The notes: generated from the letters alone by a model not told the origin. A stretch of 64,000 nt of DNA from Anthoceros angustus (GCA_010909165.1 MU008164.1:1054001-1118000); one strand, 5' to 3'; shown: positions 8,714 to 21,100, counted from the stretch's first letter. Translations and numbers: made by a program.

Positions 8714-10570
8714 CTAGAATCCGCAGTCCCAAAGCCGGAGCAATATCCCGAGCAGGAAAATGAAAATTAGGCGGTAATTCCCCGGCGGAGACCGTGACTT
8801 AGATTGAGCCTTGACCTTCAAGCCCACCAAAGAAAGCTCATGAGAGAAGAGCTCAAAGGCCTCCTTGACTTTGTCCCCAGGCCTGAGGATGTGAGAATCG
8901 TTTGCCAGCGAAGGGAAGTCACGCGCTGAGAAGGCGGCCCAGGATAGGACCCTATAGTGAGCAATGGCGAAGAGAGCACCGCCTAAGGGGTCGCCTTGCC
9001 TAGTACCTGTGGCCGATTCCAAGACAGAGACAGCAAATCGTGAGGACCCGTTCTTGTGCTGGTAGTAGAGGTTGGAGGACCTCTCGTAGAAGCACTGGAC
9101 AAAAGGTATAAGGCTCCCCAGGATGCCGCCAGCACCCCTAAGCTCCTTGAAGATGACGATCCTAGAAATGGTATTGAAGGCGTTCTCGACATCTACCTGT
9201 AAGACCACCCACTCCGAATGGGTATCGAGGCATGCCTTCACTCCAAGCACCACAGACTCACAGCCCCCCAGAGTGACAATCCCAAATTGAAAGGGGTTGA
9301 GATGATATTGAGAAGGGAGAAGCACTGAGGGGCAATAGTGCAGCTGAGAAGCCGCATGTAGCCTTTCCCAACCGCGAGTGGGTGCACGCCCGAGCCTGGG
9401 GCAGGCTTGTCCATAGCAACAAGCTTGCTAGCTGCAAAAACATGGGAAAACAGAGGTGTCTCACCCCGAGCCACCACAGCGGCCAGAGAAAAGAGTCTTG
9501 GGAAGCCACTAGATGGATCTTCGTGGAGAAAAGGTCCCCGAGGTGTTCAAACACCATTCTTGACAACCCGATGAAAGACGTGTAGAGAGCCAAAGTAAAA
9601 GCTGCTCGATCCAGGGAGAAGGGATCTTCAGGGACATATTCGGATATGTCCGGGGGGATGGCATCCTTGGATGATGGATGGAGAGCACGGAGGGCAACAA
9701 TGGTCTCTTCAGAAGCAAGGACCAGGGGGGAGGGGTCGAAAAGCCCTGGCAGTGCGAGCATATTCACTCGCCTAACTAAGCAACTTGCAACGGTGCAAGT
9801 TTGTTGCATTACCCGGACTGCTCCAACCGCGAGTGGGTGCACGAGCTGGGCGTTGTCCATAGCAACAAGCTTGCTAGCTGCAAAAACATGGGAAAACAGA
9901 GGTGTCTCACCCCGAGCCACCACAGCGGCCAGAGAAAAGAGTCTTGGGAAGCCACTAGATGGATCTTCGTGGAGAAAAACGTCCCTGAGGTGTTCAAACA
10001 CCATTCTTGACAACCCGGCAGATGAAAGACGTGGGGCCGTAGAGAGAGCCAAAGTAAAAGCTGCTCGATCCAGGGAGAAGGGATCTTCAGGGACATATTC
10101 GGATATGTCCGGGGGGATGGCATCCTTGGATGATGGATGGAGAGCACGGAGGGCAACAATGGTCTCTTCAGAAGCAAGGACCAGGGGGGAGGGGTCGAAA
10201 AGCCCTGGCAGGGCGAGCATATTCACTCGCCTAACTAAGCAACTTGCAACGGTGCAAGTTTGTTGCATTACCCGGGACCTGTTCCAACTGCTGTGCGGAT
10301 TCCGCCCGAGCCTTGGCAGCATGTATTGCCTCCTCCTGGAGGGATGCCTAGTCACAAGTCCGAAAGCACCAGAATGGCTAGCAACTTCCCGATGCCCGGA
10401 AGCCCCACCCCTGATACACCGAAGACACCACTGGGGGAGAAGCAGGAGAAGGCACCAAGCTGACTCGTCCTGGGGATCGAGTGCAAGGAGATCCAAGGGA
10501 AGACGGAACGCCAAACAAACATCATCATGTAGGTGGCGAGGAAGCCTGCGGAAGATGCGCGGGCATGCAA
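8714..10570 (-). pseudogene. non-LTR reverse transcriptase domain with altered active site
   Basis: Recognisable RT segments on the minus strand are ETIVALRALHPSSKDAIPP (upstream), SRMVFEHLRDVF, FAASKLVAMD, HPLAVG, then FQFGIVTLGGCE, VLQVDVENAFNTISR (the first catalytic Asp region) and TGTRQGDPLGGALFA. The usual Y/F-A-D-D box is replaced by LANDSHIL near 8895-8915, so the first Asp of the pair is Asn. That would abolish catalysis if real. Frame breaks near 9240-9330 separate the two halves. Confidence 0.75.
9368..10283. repeat. tandem direct duplication inside the non-LTR RT (455 + 461 bp)
   Basis: Unit A is 9368-9822 and unit B 9823-10283. Both hold the block from ccgcgagtgggtgcac through the SKLVAMD and ALRALHP coding segments to gttgcattacccgg. 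The borders share ccaac at 9368, 9823 and 10284, a 5-bp junction microhomology. The units differ mainly by short indels. Confidence 0.88.
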
Positions 10571-10737
10571 AGCGGGTTTTAAACATCCCAAGGATGTGAT
10601 CCTGCTGACCCCGCAGCCATTCCTAGGAAGAGAAAGGCACCCCTGTGGAGGACGACATCGACGGAGCTCGTGACCGCAGAATCGGAGGAGGTTGCAATGT
10701 GCACTTGGGCAGCCCAAGTAGTCCGGTCGAAATCTTT

Positions 10738-10806
10738 ATGCATGTACTCGATGTGGGTTTTCACCCCCTTGACACCGCAGCAGAGTTGAGCACAGATAGG
10801 ACATGG
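10738..10806 (-). pseudogene. C2H2-like zinc finger at the N-terminus of the non-LTR element
   Basis: The minus-strand translation reads TPCPICAQLCCGVKG then KTHIEYMHK, giving C-x2-C...H-x4-H. Such a finger before an RT resembles the N-terminal DNA-binding finger of site-specific non-LTR elements, but one short finger is weak evidence for a clade. A frameshift separates it from the RT frame. Confidence 0.55.
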
Positions 10807-10830
10807 AGTGTCCTTGGACAGTTACAAAAG

Positions 10831-11325
10831 GTGTGGACCGCCTCATAGGGTAGGGTACAAAAACAGCCTGCAAACGCTAGTCGGAGGGTGACAAGGCCGA
10901 GGAGGTACTGAGGATCGGGGACAAAATGACCCCAGCCTTTATCAGACATACGGAGTGTGAGCTCCATATGGCAAACCCCAAAAGGCCGGCCAAAGAGCCT
11001 TGCCTAGAGGGATTGCAACCCACAGAACCACTCCCGACCCACCAAACCAAACCAGCAAGAACTTGAACCAAAAGTCAAAGAACTCACCACCGCAGAAACT
11101 CAACAAAATCCGTGAAAAATAAATTCTAACGCCACCACAAGAACGCACGGGCCGCACTGGCACACGACAAGACTCTGGCCGGGCCGCAGCCCATAGCCGG
11201 GCCCCGCCCGAGCAACCGGGCCCCTCCACTGCCCGGCGACGCCGCCATGCCCACTACCTACGCACGGCATTGTGCGCTGGAGTAGAGACAAAGTGAGGCG
11301 ATGCAAAGTGGTGGGAAGTGTGCGC
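10831..11325. other. flank between the non-LTR element and copia II
   Basis: GC-rich sequence with open frames on the minus strand but no protein family I recognise. It may contain the 5' leader of the non-LTR element. The bases just before the LTR (tgcgc at 11321-11325) partly match the ggcgc after the right LTR (22129-22133), a possible imperfect target-site duplication. Confidence 0.4.
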
Positions 11326-11582
11326 TCGATGAAATAGGTCTAGCTTAGGGCACTATTCATTAGGGCCTCATTACTTAAACATTAATTTAGAGCTAGGGCT
11401 TTAGGTAGTTAGTTGTTACAACAACTTATAGTTGCAACAACTTATGGTTGCAACTACTTATGGTTACAACAACATATTGTTGTAACCACCCAACCACCCA
11501 CCTATTTAAAGGCTTGTACTTTACTCATTAATCAATTCATTCCATTGTTTCTCTTCTATCTAAGAGCTATTGATTCTCATCA
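11326..11582 (+). repeat. 5' LTR of copia II
   Basis: Matches 21873-22128 with only indel differences that I can see: one C at the ccaccc run, one G near the TATA region, and an extra C at the very start (tcgatga against tgatga). The putative U3 holds repeated gttgcaacaacttatg-like words (11413-11462), a palindrome gttacaacaa-cata-ttgttgtaac (11463-11486) and a TATA-like tatttaaa (11503-11510). It ends tctcatca. Confidence 0.93.
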
Positions 11583-11593
11583 TGGTATCGAGC
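11583..11593 (+). other. primer binding site of copia II (variant)
   Basis: tggtatcgagc directly follows the LTR end. The plant copia consensus is TGGTATCAGAGC; here one A is missing. The position and the first seven bases identify it. The missing A may be real or another short indel error. Confidence 0.8.
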
Positions 11594-12020
11594 ATATAGC
11601 TCTTTGTGCTTGAGCACCTCGCTTCCTTATGCTCTAGGCAATTTACTCTCCAATGCTTTTGCGTTTGTAGTACTTCAAATGAAGATAATGCGTGTGGAGA
11701 TTTCGCCTTTAGCGACAATCATCGGTGACTAGCGCACAATGATGCACACATTGTGCATCAATTTCTTGTCGCCTCCATGGATTCCTTTAATCCAAGGACA
11801 AGAATTTAGGAGGAAGATCAAGGCTTCAAAGAAGAAGAAACAACATCAAATCAAATCTTCTTACATTCGGAGGAGTTTGACCTCAATTCTCCTCAGTTGA
11901 TGTTTTAGAGGCACAAGTATGTTGTCTCATTGAAGCCCTTTTGTCTAAGTCGAGATAGAGTACAAGATATCATTTATGCTCGAAGCTCTCCTTTCTACAT
12001 TTAGCCTTTATCAATATAGT

Positions 12021-13970
12021 GCTATAGAGTCCGCCATCTCTAAGTACATAAAAATAAGGCTAGTATCTTCGCTCCTAATCCGGATCATCCGCAGCAATCT
12101 CTTGATTCCATTAGAGCGAACTTAGAATAAATCACTGCTATCAATGAGAAATTGACTTACAATACACAACAAATCAATATTATCTCGATAGACTTGTTGA
12201 CCGAGACCTTTCACAAGGTCTCTTCTCACTTGATTGTAAGTCCGCAGATTCGATTATGATGCGAAATTCATAATTTGAAGAATGTTGTGCTGCCGCGCCT
12301 CTTTCCGCAAAACAATGCAAGAAGACGTGTCAACCACGCATAACCCGCATCATTAAAATTACTTGCAATGGTGGGGTCGGACGATCTCGACGTGGATATT
12401 GATGACTTCGCAGAGCAAAATTTTGGCCCAAAAGACCAAATGGCTTGAAGAACAACAATCTATATGGCGAGATGAATGGGAGCAATTTAAAAGGGAAGAA
12501 AAGGAGAAAGCTAAAAGCGTAATGAATCCAAGCCTCAAGTGATTCAAGGTGACAACTTTAAAGACAAAGATAGATTCAACGGCAAGGTAATGTATGGCAA
12601 CACGTGCCCAAGGTGTCTGCACGCGACTTATGGAATATTGTCAATGCGGAAGAATGTTCCACTTGGGACTCGATGCTATAGAGTCCGCCATCTCTAAGTA
12701 CATAAAAATAAGGCTAGTATCTTCGCTCCTAATCCGGATCATCTGCAGCAATCTCTTGATTCCATTAGAGAACTTAGAATAAATCACTGCTATCAATGAG
12801 AAATTGACTTACAATACACAACAAATCAATATTATCAACGATAGACTTGTTGACCGAGACCTTTCACAAGGTCTCTTCTCACTTGATTGTAAGTCCGCAG
12901 ATTCGATTATGATGCGAAATTCATAATTTGAAGAATGTTGTGCCTCTTCTTTCCGCAAAACAATGCAAGAAGGCGTGTCAACCACGCATAACCTGCATCA
13001 TTAAAATTACTTGCAATGGTGGGGTCGGACGATCTCGACGTGGATATTGATGACAGCAAAATTTTGGCCCAAAAGACCAAATGGCTTGAAGAACAACAAT
13101 CTATATGGCGAGATGAATGGGAGCAATTTAAAAGGGAAGAAAAGGAGAAAGCTAAAAGCGTAATGAATCCAAGCCTCAAGTGATTCAAGGTGACAACTTT
13201 AAAGACAAAGATAGATTCAACGGCAAGGTAATGTATGGCAACACCGTGCCCAAGGTGTCTGCACGCGACTTATGGAATATTGTCAATGCGGAAGAATGTT
13301 CCACTTGGGACTCGATGCTATAGAGTCCGCCATCTCTAAGTACATAAAAATAAGGCTAGTATCTTCGCTCCTAATCCGGATCATCCGCAGCAATCTCTTG
13401 ATTCCATTAGAGCGTAACTTAGAATAAATCACTGCTATCAATGAGAAATTGACTTACAATACACAACAAATCAATATTATCTCGATAGACTTGTTGACCG
13501 AGACCTTTCACAAGGTCTCTTCTCACTTGATTGTAAGTCCGCAGATTCGATTATGATGCGAAATTCATAATTTGAAGAATGTTGTGCTGCCGCCTCTTTC
13601 CGCAAAACAATGCAAGAAGACGGCGTGTCAACCACGCATAACCTGCATCATTAAAATTACTTGCAATGGTGGGGTCGGACGATCTCGACGTGGATATTGA
13701 TGACTTTGACGAGCAAAATTTTGGCCCAAAAGACCAAATGGCTTGAAGAACAACAATCTATATGGCGAGATGAATGGGAGCAATTTAAAAGGAAGAAAAG
13801 GAGAAAGCTAAAAGCGTAATGAATCCAAGCCTCAAGTGATTCAAGGTGACAACTTTAAAGACAAAGATAGATTCAACGGCAAGGGTACGATGGCAACACC
13901 GTGCCCAAGGTGTCTGCAGCGACTTATGGAATATTGTCAATGCGGAAGAATGTTCCACTTGGGACTCGAT
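12021..13970 (+). repeat. gag 5' segment of copia II in three tandem copies (654, 642, 654 bp)
   Basis: The word gctatag recurs at 12021, 12675, 13317 and 13971. The three units between are near copies, each holding the agtccgccatctctaag block, the gag start region (atggtggggtcggacg) and the LWNIVNAEECSTWDSM coding segment. After the fourth occurrence the sequence continues into normal gag (DEWEAKDRRA). The 5' flank tgctatag and 3' flank tgctatag give 8 bp of microhomology. Differences among the copies are mostly indels of 1-8 nt. Confidence 0.9.
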
Positions 13971-14690
13971 GCTATAGATGAATGGGAAGCCAAAGATCGG
14001 AGAGCAGACGTTTTAATGAACGGACTTACCAAGCGATGGTACTCCAAGTTGCGCAAAACACCGCAGAGATGTGGGAGAAGTTAGCTCGACTTTATGCCTC
14101 CAAAGATGGAATGAGCTTATTGATCGCCACACGTCACTTATATACTATAAGGATGAAGGAGGCGATTCCTTACAACAACACTTGAGCAACTTCCGTATTG
14201 CAAGAATAATTTCAATGCATCCTCTCAAGAAAACTTACAGAGAAACAAACTTTTATTGCTCTCTCGCCATTGCCGCCTCCTATAGGCCCTTTGTGACAAC
14301 GCAAAATGCGGTCCTTAGAGCACAAAAAGAAGAAATTAACGGGCTCCACGCGGATATCGGTAAGTGAATTAATCGGAGCACTTATTGAGGAGGACGCAAG
14401 CCGTCGAAATGAAAATCCCCGATCAGCCCGCCAGCAAGTAATGTACACAGGACGCGGCAGAGGAAGAGGACGTGGCCGAGGCCGCGGAAACTTCACTCCT
14501 AGACCGACTCCTGCTCAAAATTTTCAAGGAACATCCACTTCTTCATTTAAACCTTCAAAAGGAATGAAGAAGGCTGGAATTCCCTGCAATTGGTGCAAGA
14601 TGACCAACCATATGGAGAAGGATTGTTGGAAGAAGAAAAATGGTGAGCCAAAGAAGGAGGTCACCACGAGCACATGTTGCCGTTAAGAAG
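13836..14690 (+). pseudogene. copia II gag with zinc knuckle
   Basis: Three overlapping frames make up Gag: LWNIVNAEEC (in a shifted frame), DEWEAKDRRADVLMNGLT, then VLQVAQNTAEMWEKLARLY, SLQQHLSNFR, a Gly/Arg-rich basic stretch (GRGRGRGRGRG at about 14448-14490) and a C-x2-C-x4-H-x4-C knuckle (CNWCKMTNHMEKDC). At least three frameshifts occur in about 850 bp. The family role is capsid formation and RNA packaging. Confidence 0.85.
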
Positions 14691-14739
14691 AAGCCCTCCA
14701 CGGCAACTCCATCAAGATTTCATCGCTTGGCAAGTTCCA

Positions 14740-15225
14740 AGCCATCAAACCAAAATTGGTATTTAGACAGGTGCAACATCTCATATATGTCACGATCTTA
14801 ACTTTTGAGTCGATTCGCCATCAAAAGGACAACAAGGTGCTCTAGGCGACCATAACCTCACCATATTTGGTGTAGGTTCCGTGGCATTAAAGTGCTCCAC
14901 GGCGTTCTTACTCTCCCATGTCCTTTATGTACCCTCCATGTGCAAGAATCTAGTGTCACCGCTAGTTTATGTCAAGAACATAACATGCAAATTATCCTTG
15001 AAGCCGATTTGTGTCTCCTTTACTATCATACTAATAAGTATCACACAATGCCTGAACACTAGAAGATGGACTCTATAAACTCTCACCCAAGTGGGTCCGT
15101 TACACCTCATCAATGTAGCCTCCCATTCCCACTCTTCAAGCACCATGCTTTGGCATCGATTAGGTCATCCGAATAGCCAAAAGCTTATCCAAATGTCTAA
15201 GGAAACTGTATAGAACTCCTGTATT
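14740..15225 (+). pseudogene. copia II protease and GAG-pre-integrase region
   Basis: The protease active-site region is at about 14757-14785: NWYLD is readable, followed by a frame slip in what should be the SGAT continuation. The pre-integrase motif LWHRLGHPNSQKL is readable at about 15150-15190, preceded by the DLYKL-like and SHPSGSVT-region coding in broken frames. Several single-base losses interrupt the reading frame. Confidence 0.7.
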
Positions 15226-15234
15226 CCTAAACTT

Positions 15235-16965
15235 GAACCTCTCTCGTGTGAAGCTTGCGTCATAACCAAACGTCATCAAGCTCCATTCCACAATCCATCC
15301 CTCGAGGGCTAGGCACCCTTAGAGTTGGTTCACAGACATTTGTGGTCCGATATCGCACCTTCATTTAGTGGTTGTAGATATTTTTAACCTTCATCGATGA
15401 TTATTCGGTTCGTCTCACCTACATCCTCCGCCATAAGAGTCGCCTTTTCTTTCTTCAAAGAATATATGATGTGGGCGAGAGACTTACCGACAGGAAGCTT
15501 AAAACTCTTCGCTCCGATAATGGAGGAGAGTTCACTTCAATGAATTTGCTGAATTTTGCACCAAGGTATAGCGCAACAACTTAGTGTGGTACACACCTCA
15601 AAGAAAATGGCGAAAGGTAAAACAAAATTTACGCCTCCGGAGATCACAGTGTTTGCTCACCCAAGCTACATTATCTAAAAGTTATTGGGTGAAGCTATAT
15701 TGTGACAACATATCTCCTTAATAGATCGCCAACTTCCAGTCAAGGCATGACTCCATATGAAGCTTTCTTGGGAGAAAACCTTCTATTGATCATTTACGAA
15801 TCTTGGATCCCCGCATGTGTTCATCCCCAAAGTACAACGCAAGAAGTCTGGATCCCAAGGCAGCCAAATATACCTTTATTGGCTACAGAAGGCATTAAGG
15901 GTTACAAGTTATTTGACCCATCTACCCGAAAGCTCATTTATGCTAGGAGCGTGACCTTTCATGAATCTCATATTCTTTCTCCTATTGGGGCATCCGCTCC
16001 CATTACTCCCGATGCTCCTTCCTCTGCGCATCCGAGCCTTCCACTTTTGATGACGATGATTTTGTCATCATTCATTCACTCCCTCCGCAAGCTCCTATGG
16101 ATGAACCTCTCGTGTGAAGCTTGCGTCATAACCAAACGTCATCAAGCTCCATTCCACAATCCATCCCCTCGGAGGGCTAGGCACCCTTAGAGTTGGTTCA
16201 CAGACATTTGTGGTCCGATATCCGCACCTTCATTTAGTGGTTGTAGATATTTTTAACCTTCATCGATGATTATTCCGGTTGTCCTCACCTACATCCTCCG
16301 CCATAAGAGTCGCCTTTTCTTTCTTCAAAGAATATATGATGTGGGCGAGAGACTTACCGAGAAGCTTAAAACTCTTCGCTCCGATAATGGAGGAGAGTTC
16401 ACTTCAATGAATTTGCTTTTGCTTTTGTTGAAGGTATAGCGCAACAACTTAGTGTGGTACACACCTCAAAGAAATGGCGTAGCAGAAAACAAAATTTACG
16501 CCTCCGGAGATCACAGTCTGTTTGCTCACCCAAGCTACATTATCTAAAAGTTATTGGGCTGAAGCTATATTGACAGCAACATATCTCCTTAATAGACTGC
16601 CAACTTCCGCAGTTCAAGGCATGACTCCATATGAAGCTTTTACTGGGAGAAAACCTTCTGTTGATCATTTACGAATCTTGGATCCCCATGTGTTCATCCC
16701 CAAAGTACAACGCAAGAAGTCGGATCCCAAGGCAAATATACCTTTATTGGCTACGAAGGCATTAAGGGTTACAAGTTATTTGACCCATCTACCCGAAAGC
16801 TCATTTATGCTAGGGCGTGACCTTTCATGAATCTCATATTCTTTCTCCTATTGGGGCATCTGCTCCCATTACTCCCGATGCTCCTTCCTCGCATCCGAGC
16901 CTTCCACTTTTGATGACGATGATTTTGTCATCATTCATTCACTCCCTCCGCAAGCTCCTATGGAT
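15235..16965 (+). pseudogene. copia II integrase region, duplicated in tandem (868 + 863 bp)
   Basis: Unit A is 15235-16102 and unit B 16103-16965; both begin gaacct and the right border repeats gaacctc (7-bp microhomology). Each unit encodes, in broken frames, the zinc-binding end (CEACVITKRHQAPFH), the integrase core with a SDNGGEFTSMNL-like second-Asp region, and YWAEAILTATYLLNRLPTS then GMTPYEAF. Unit B preserves the frame better (16522-16830). The repeated unit ends in the acidic linker between integrase and RT. Confidence 0.85.
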
Positions 16966-18071
16966 GAACCTCATTGCGGAGGAGGAGGAGGAGTTAGAAT
17001 ATATTCCAAGACGACCAACTACTCCGGATCCCGATTTAGAAGAACCTCAACATTTAAGCGATGATGAAATCGACTATGATGTTGAAATTCGTGAGGAGGA
17101 TCGTATTCCTTTTGAGGATGAGCCCGTCGACGAGCAAGTGGATGAATTCGACGACGAGCGAACAAGAGCTGCGCACTGCAGGAACCAGCTCAACAAGTGG
17201 TCGACATTGAAGAACACATTCAACAACCGCACCAAGGTACAATCTTAGGACTAGACCATGCACAGGACTGCTGGATGGAAGGAACCACCTTTGGGATATC
17301 TTGTCACTCGATGACCCCATTTCTCCTCTCACACCTTATTATCAAGTTACAAAGCCACGTTGATCCAGAGGAACCGCTAACCTTGAAACAAGCATTTTCC
17401 TCTCGAGAAAGACACATGGAAGGTAGCGAGATTGAGTACAACTCTTTAGTAGAAAACTCCACATGGGAATTAGTTAAACCACCCAAAGGGAGAAAAATAG
17501 TGGGAAGTAAATGGGTCTTTAAAATCAAACGTAAGGGTGATGGTTCTATTGAGCGATATAAGGCAAGTGGTAGCGGAGGGTTTACCAGATACCGGGTTTA
17601 GATTACATACCTGGCTACCTATGCACCAGCAAAGTTTGCCTCCTCGAATTATAATAGCCTTGACCGCTCAACATGACTTACATCTTCACATGATGGACGT
17701 CAAAGCGCCTATCTGCATGGCGAATCCAAGAAGAAATATACATGAGACAACTCAAGGCTATGAAGTCAAAGGTAAAGAAGACCATGTATGCGGCTCATTA
17801 AAGGCATTTATGGCCTTAAGCAATCGAGCAAGGAATGGAATAATGATATACATGACAAGCTTACAAAATATGGTTTTGTTCAAAGCAAAGCGATGCTAGC
17901 ATGTATATCCCGAAGACTAAACAAGACACAATTTACCTCTTACTATATGTGGATGACTTATTTTTAGCTTCATCTTCACTCTCCATCTAGCTGAAATTAA
18001 AGCATGGTTGAGAAGTCATTATGAAATGACAGGAGACCTTAGTTATGCCCTTAGCGTTAACATTATAAGAA
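16966..18071 (+). pseudogene. copia II integrase-RT linker and reverse transcriptase
   Basis: An acidic linker (EEEEELEYIPRRP, DDEIDYDVEIREED; 16975-17165) is followed by RT. Readable parts are EYNSLVENSTWELVKPPKGR, VGSKWVFKIKRKGDGSIERY, then in shifted frames the LHMMDVKA segment, GYEVKGKEDHVC, and LLLYVDDLFLASSS with the catalytic Asp pair at about 17937-17975. Single-base losses, often of C, break the frame at about 17565, 17600, 17705 and 17730, so no intact RT is encoded. Confidence 0.85.
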
Positions 18072-20448
18072 ATAGAGGTAATAAATCCATTTCCTTGGTT
18101 CAAACAAAATATATAAAAGAAAGCTTAAATAAGTTTGGACTAGAAGATGCTAAGCCACACCATTTCCAAGTGGCACAAGGCTTACGAGATATGAGCCCTA
18201 AAAGATGCAGAAAGCAGAATGTCAGCATACATGCATTAATTTTAATATATTTAAGTAACTTCACAAGACCCGATATATCTTTTGAAGTTAGTGCGATCTC
18301 ACAATTTTTAGAGAATCACGGGCGACAACATTGGCAATGTGTCAAGAGAATATTCAGGTATTTAAAAGGGACTATGCACAGGATTGATGTATAAACATGT
18401 TCCCATATCTAAGTTACAATTAACGACTTATGCCGATGCCGACTATGGAGATCCCGATAGCCGCAAATCAGATCCGCTATGCATTCGCTAGGAGGTGCAC
18501 CCATTTCATGGTCAAGTAAGAAACAACCAACCATTGCTTTGTCGACAGAGTCGAGTATAGGGTCCTCACCTCGTCTCCAAGGATATAGTCCGGAGTAGGT
18601 TAGCATTGAGAGAGTTGAATTATCCCCAAGATGGACCTACACCTCTCGGATGTGCCTGTGGGGCTATTGCCTTAGCTAGGAACCCTGCTTTTCCACTCGA
18701 ACTAAACATATAGCAATGAGTATCATTACATACGGAAATGTTAGAAAATAAAACAATAGATATCAATTATATACCAACTCAAAGCAACCCAGCTGACCTT
18801 TTAACCAAGTCATTAGGAAGAGATTTGCATTTAAAACACATGAAAATGTTAGAGTACAAGAGGTTAAGCCAGCTAGATAGTAGGTATTTCCAATTTTACA
18901 ATCCACAAAGTTTATCTAGCATGTTTATTTCCTCTTCTATTTCCAAGTAATCATCACACTCCTTCTCTTCTCTCTAATGCCCAAAAGGACCCTACAAAAC
19001 ACTCCATGGGTTGGGAAGAAAAATGGTGTTGAGTTAGTCATTCGGTTAGGTCACTTACTATACAAGTGCTTGGTGTGTCCTTCGTACTCTTCACATGGAT
19101 ATGCACCTAACCACATCATTTTTATCCCCTTTTCTCACATACATATTCCATGGGGACTTCGTGGTCGTCCTTTCCTCCCAAGCACCATGTATGTTGCTCT
19201 GCATAGGTTTCAGGCAAATAGGAGTTTGGTATTTTCCTTTTGTTTTGTTATAGAGGTAATAAATCCATTTCCTTGGTTCAAACAAAATATATAAAAGAAA
19301 GCTTAAATAAGTTTGGACTAGAAGATGCTAAGCCACACCATTTCCAAGTGGCACAAACGAGATATGAGCCCTAAAAGATGCAGAGAAAGCAGAATGTCAG
19401 CTACCATACGGACATCTTGTTGGCACCTTAATATATTAAGTAACTTCACAAGACCCGATATATCTTTTGAAGTTAGTGCGATCTCACAATTTTTAGAGAA
19501 TCACGACGACAACATTGGCAATGTGTCAAGAGAATATTCAGGTATTTAAAAGGGACTATGCACAGGATTGATGTATAAACATGTTCCCATATCTAAGTTA
19601 CAATTAACGACTTATCTTGATGCCGACTATCTTGGAGATCCCGATAGCCGCAAATCAGATCCGGCTATGCATTCGCTAGGAGGTGCACCCATTTCATGGT
19701 CAAGTAAGAAACAACCAACCATTGCTTTGTCGACAGAGTCGAGTATAGGGTCCTCACCTCGTCTCCAAGGATATAGTCCGGAGTAGGTTAGCATTGAGAG
19801 TTGAATTATCCCCAAGATGGACCTACACCTCTCTGATGACCGGGGGATTGCCTTAGCTAGGAACCCTGTTTTCCACTCGAACTAAACATATAGCGATGAG
19901 TATCATTACATACGGAAATGTTAGAAAATAAAACAATAGATATCAATTATATACCAACTCAAACAACCCAGCTGACCTTTTAACCAAGTCATTAGGAAGA
20001 GATTTGCATTTAAAACACATGAAAATGTTAGGAGTACAAGAGGTTAAGCCACTAGATAGTGGTATTTCCAATTTTACAATCCACAAAGTTTATCTAGCAT
20101 GTTTATTTCCTCTTCTATTTCCAAGTAATCATCACTGCTCCTTCTCTTCTCTCTAATGCCCAAAAGGACCCTACAAAACACTCCATGGGTTATAGGAAGA
20201 AAAATGGTGTTGAGTTAGTCATTGAAGTTAGGTCACTTACTATACAAGTGCTTGGTGTGTCCTTCGTACTCTTCACATGGATATGCACCTAACCACATCA
20301 TTTTTATCCCCTTTTTCTCACATACATATTCCATGGGGACTTCGTGGTCGTCCTTTCCTCCCGGAAGCACCATGTAGTTTGCTCTGCATAGGTTTCCAGC
20401 TGGCAAATAGGAGTTTGGTATTTTCCTTTTAGCTTTTGTTATAGGTTG
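18072..20448 (+). repeat. copia II RT end and RNase H, duplicated in tandem (1178 + 1199 bp)
   Basis: Unit A is 18072-19249 and unit B 19250-20448; the borders share tagaggta (8-bp microhomology). Each unit holds the RT end (SLVQTKYIKESLNKFGLEDA), TRPDISFEVSAISQFLENH, FRYLKGT and RNase H (MYKHVPISKLQLTTY, then DADY, then GGAPISWSSKKQPTIALSTE, and the late YIPTQSNPADLLTKSLGR). The duplicated segment runs past the RNase H stop into noncoding sequence. Both units contain indels; neither gives an intact RNase H. Confidence 0.88.
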
Positions 20449-21100
20449 TAGAGGTAGGGCAAACCTCACATGGCTTGTGCCTACCCCTTTCTCCACATCT
20501 GCAAAATAGATGTAGATTAGCTTATCATTAGCATAGGTTACAGCTAGTTACTAGCCCCTAACTATAGGTTTTTTTTTTTTTTTACACCTACTCACTTGCT
20601 TCTCTATACCACAAGATGCGCCCACGGGCGGCTTCCCGGCTCAATTTTTCCCTTTCCACGCGGCAAGTTTCCTTCTTCTTCTTGCTATGCGGTTTGCTCT
20701 TTTCATTTTCTTCATGGCCTCGTCCTTTGGAGCATGGGGGGGGGCCCGGCGGCTTTCCTCTGCACGACGAGGACCTGCCACCACATTAGGTATATTAGTC
20801 AGGTATTCAAACATGCAAGAGATATGAAAATGCAATGGAAAAATATGAGGAAAATGTGCAATGGCAAATGGACATGGAATCTCACCCGTTATGAGTCGCG
20901 TCATATTATAATCTGCAACAATCATGCATTAATACAGGAGGGCTGGAGCAACATCAGCGGGTTCACATCAAAGAGCGCAAATCTATCTGCAATTTTATGC
21001 AGGAGGGAGCGCACCCACAAGAGCCACGCGTCCCCAACAGGAGCGCGGCCAATTACGCCCTCGCCCACAACAAAGTTGCGATTGAACGCAGGCGCGAGCG

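Larger units (their letters stand above)
7330..10830 (-). mobile_element. non-LTR-type reverse-transcriptase element, decayed
   Basis: Minus-strand frames give, in order: a C2H2-like zinc finger (10806-10738), a linker, an RT domain (about 10570-8714) and a C-terminal region with a CxCG...H...C motif (8054-7330). This layout of N-terminal finger, RT and C-terminal cysteine-rich segment is seen in several non-LTR retrotransposon clades. I see no LTR, integrase or endonuclease that would fix the clade. Frames are interrupted at many points, and a 0.46-kb segment is duplicated within the RT. Confidence 0.72.
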
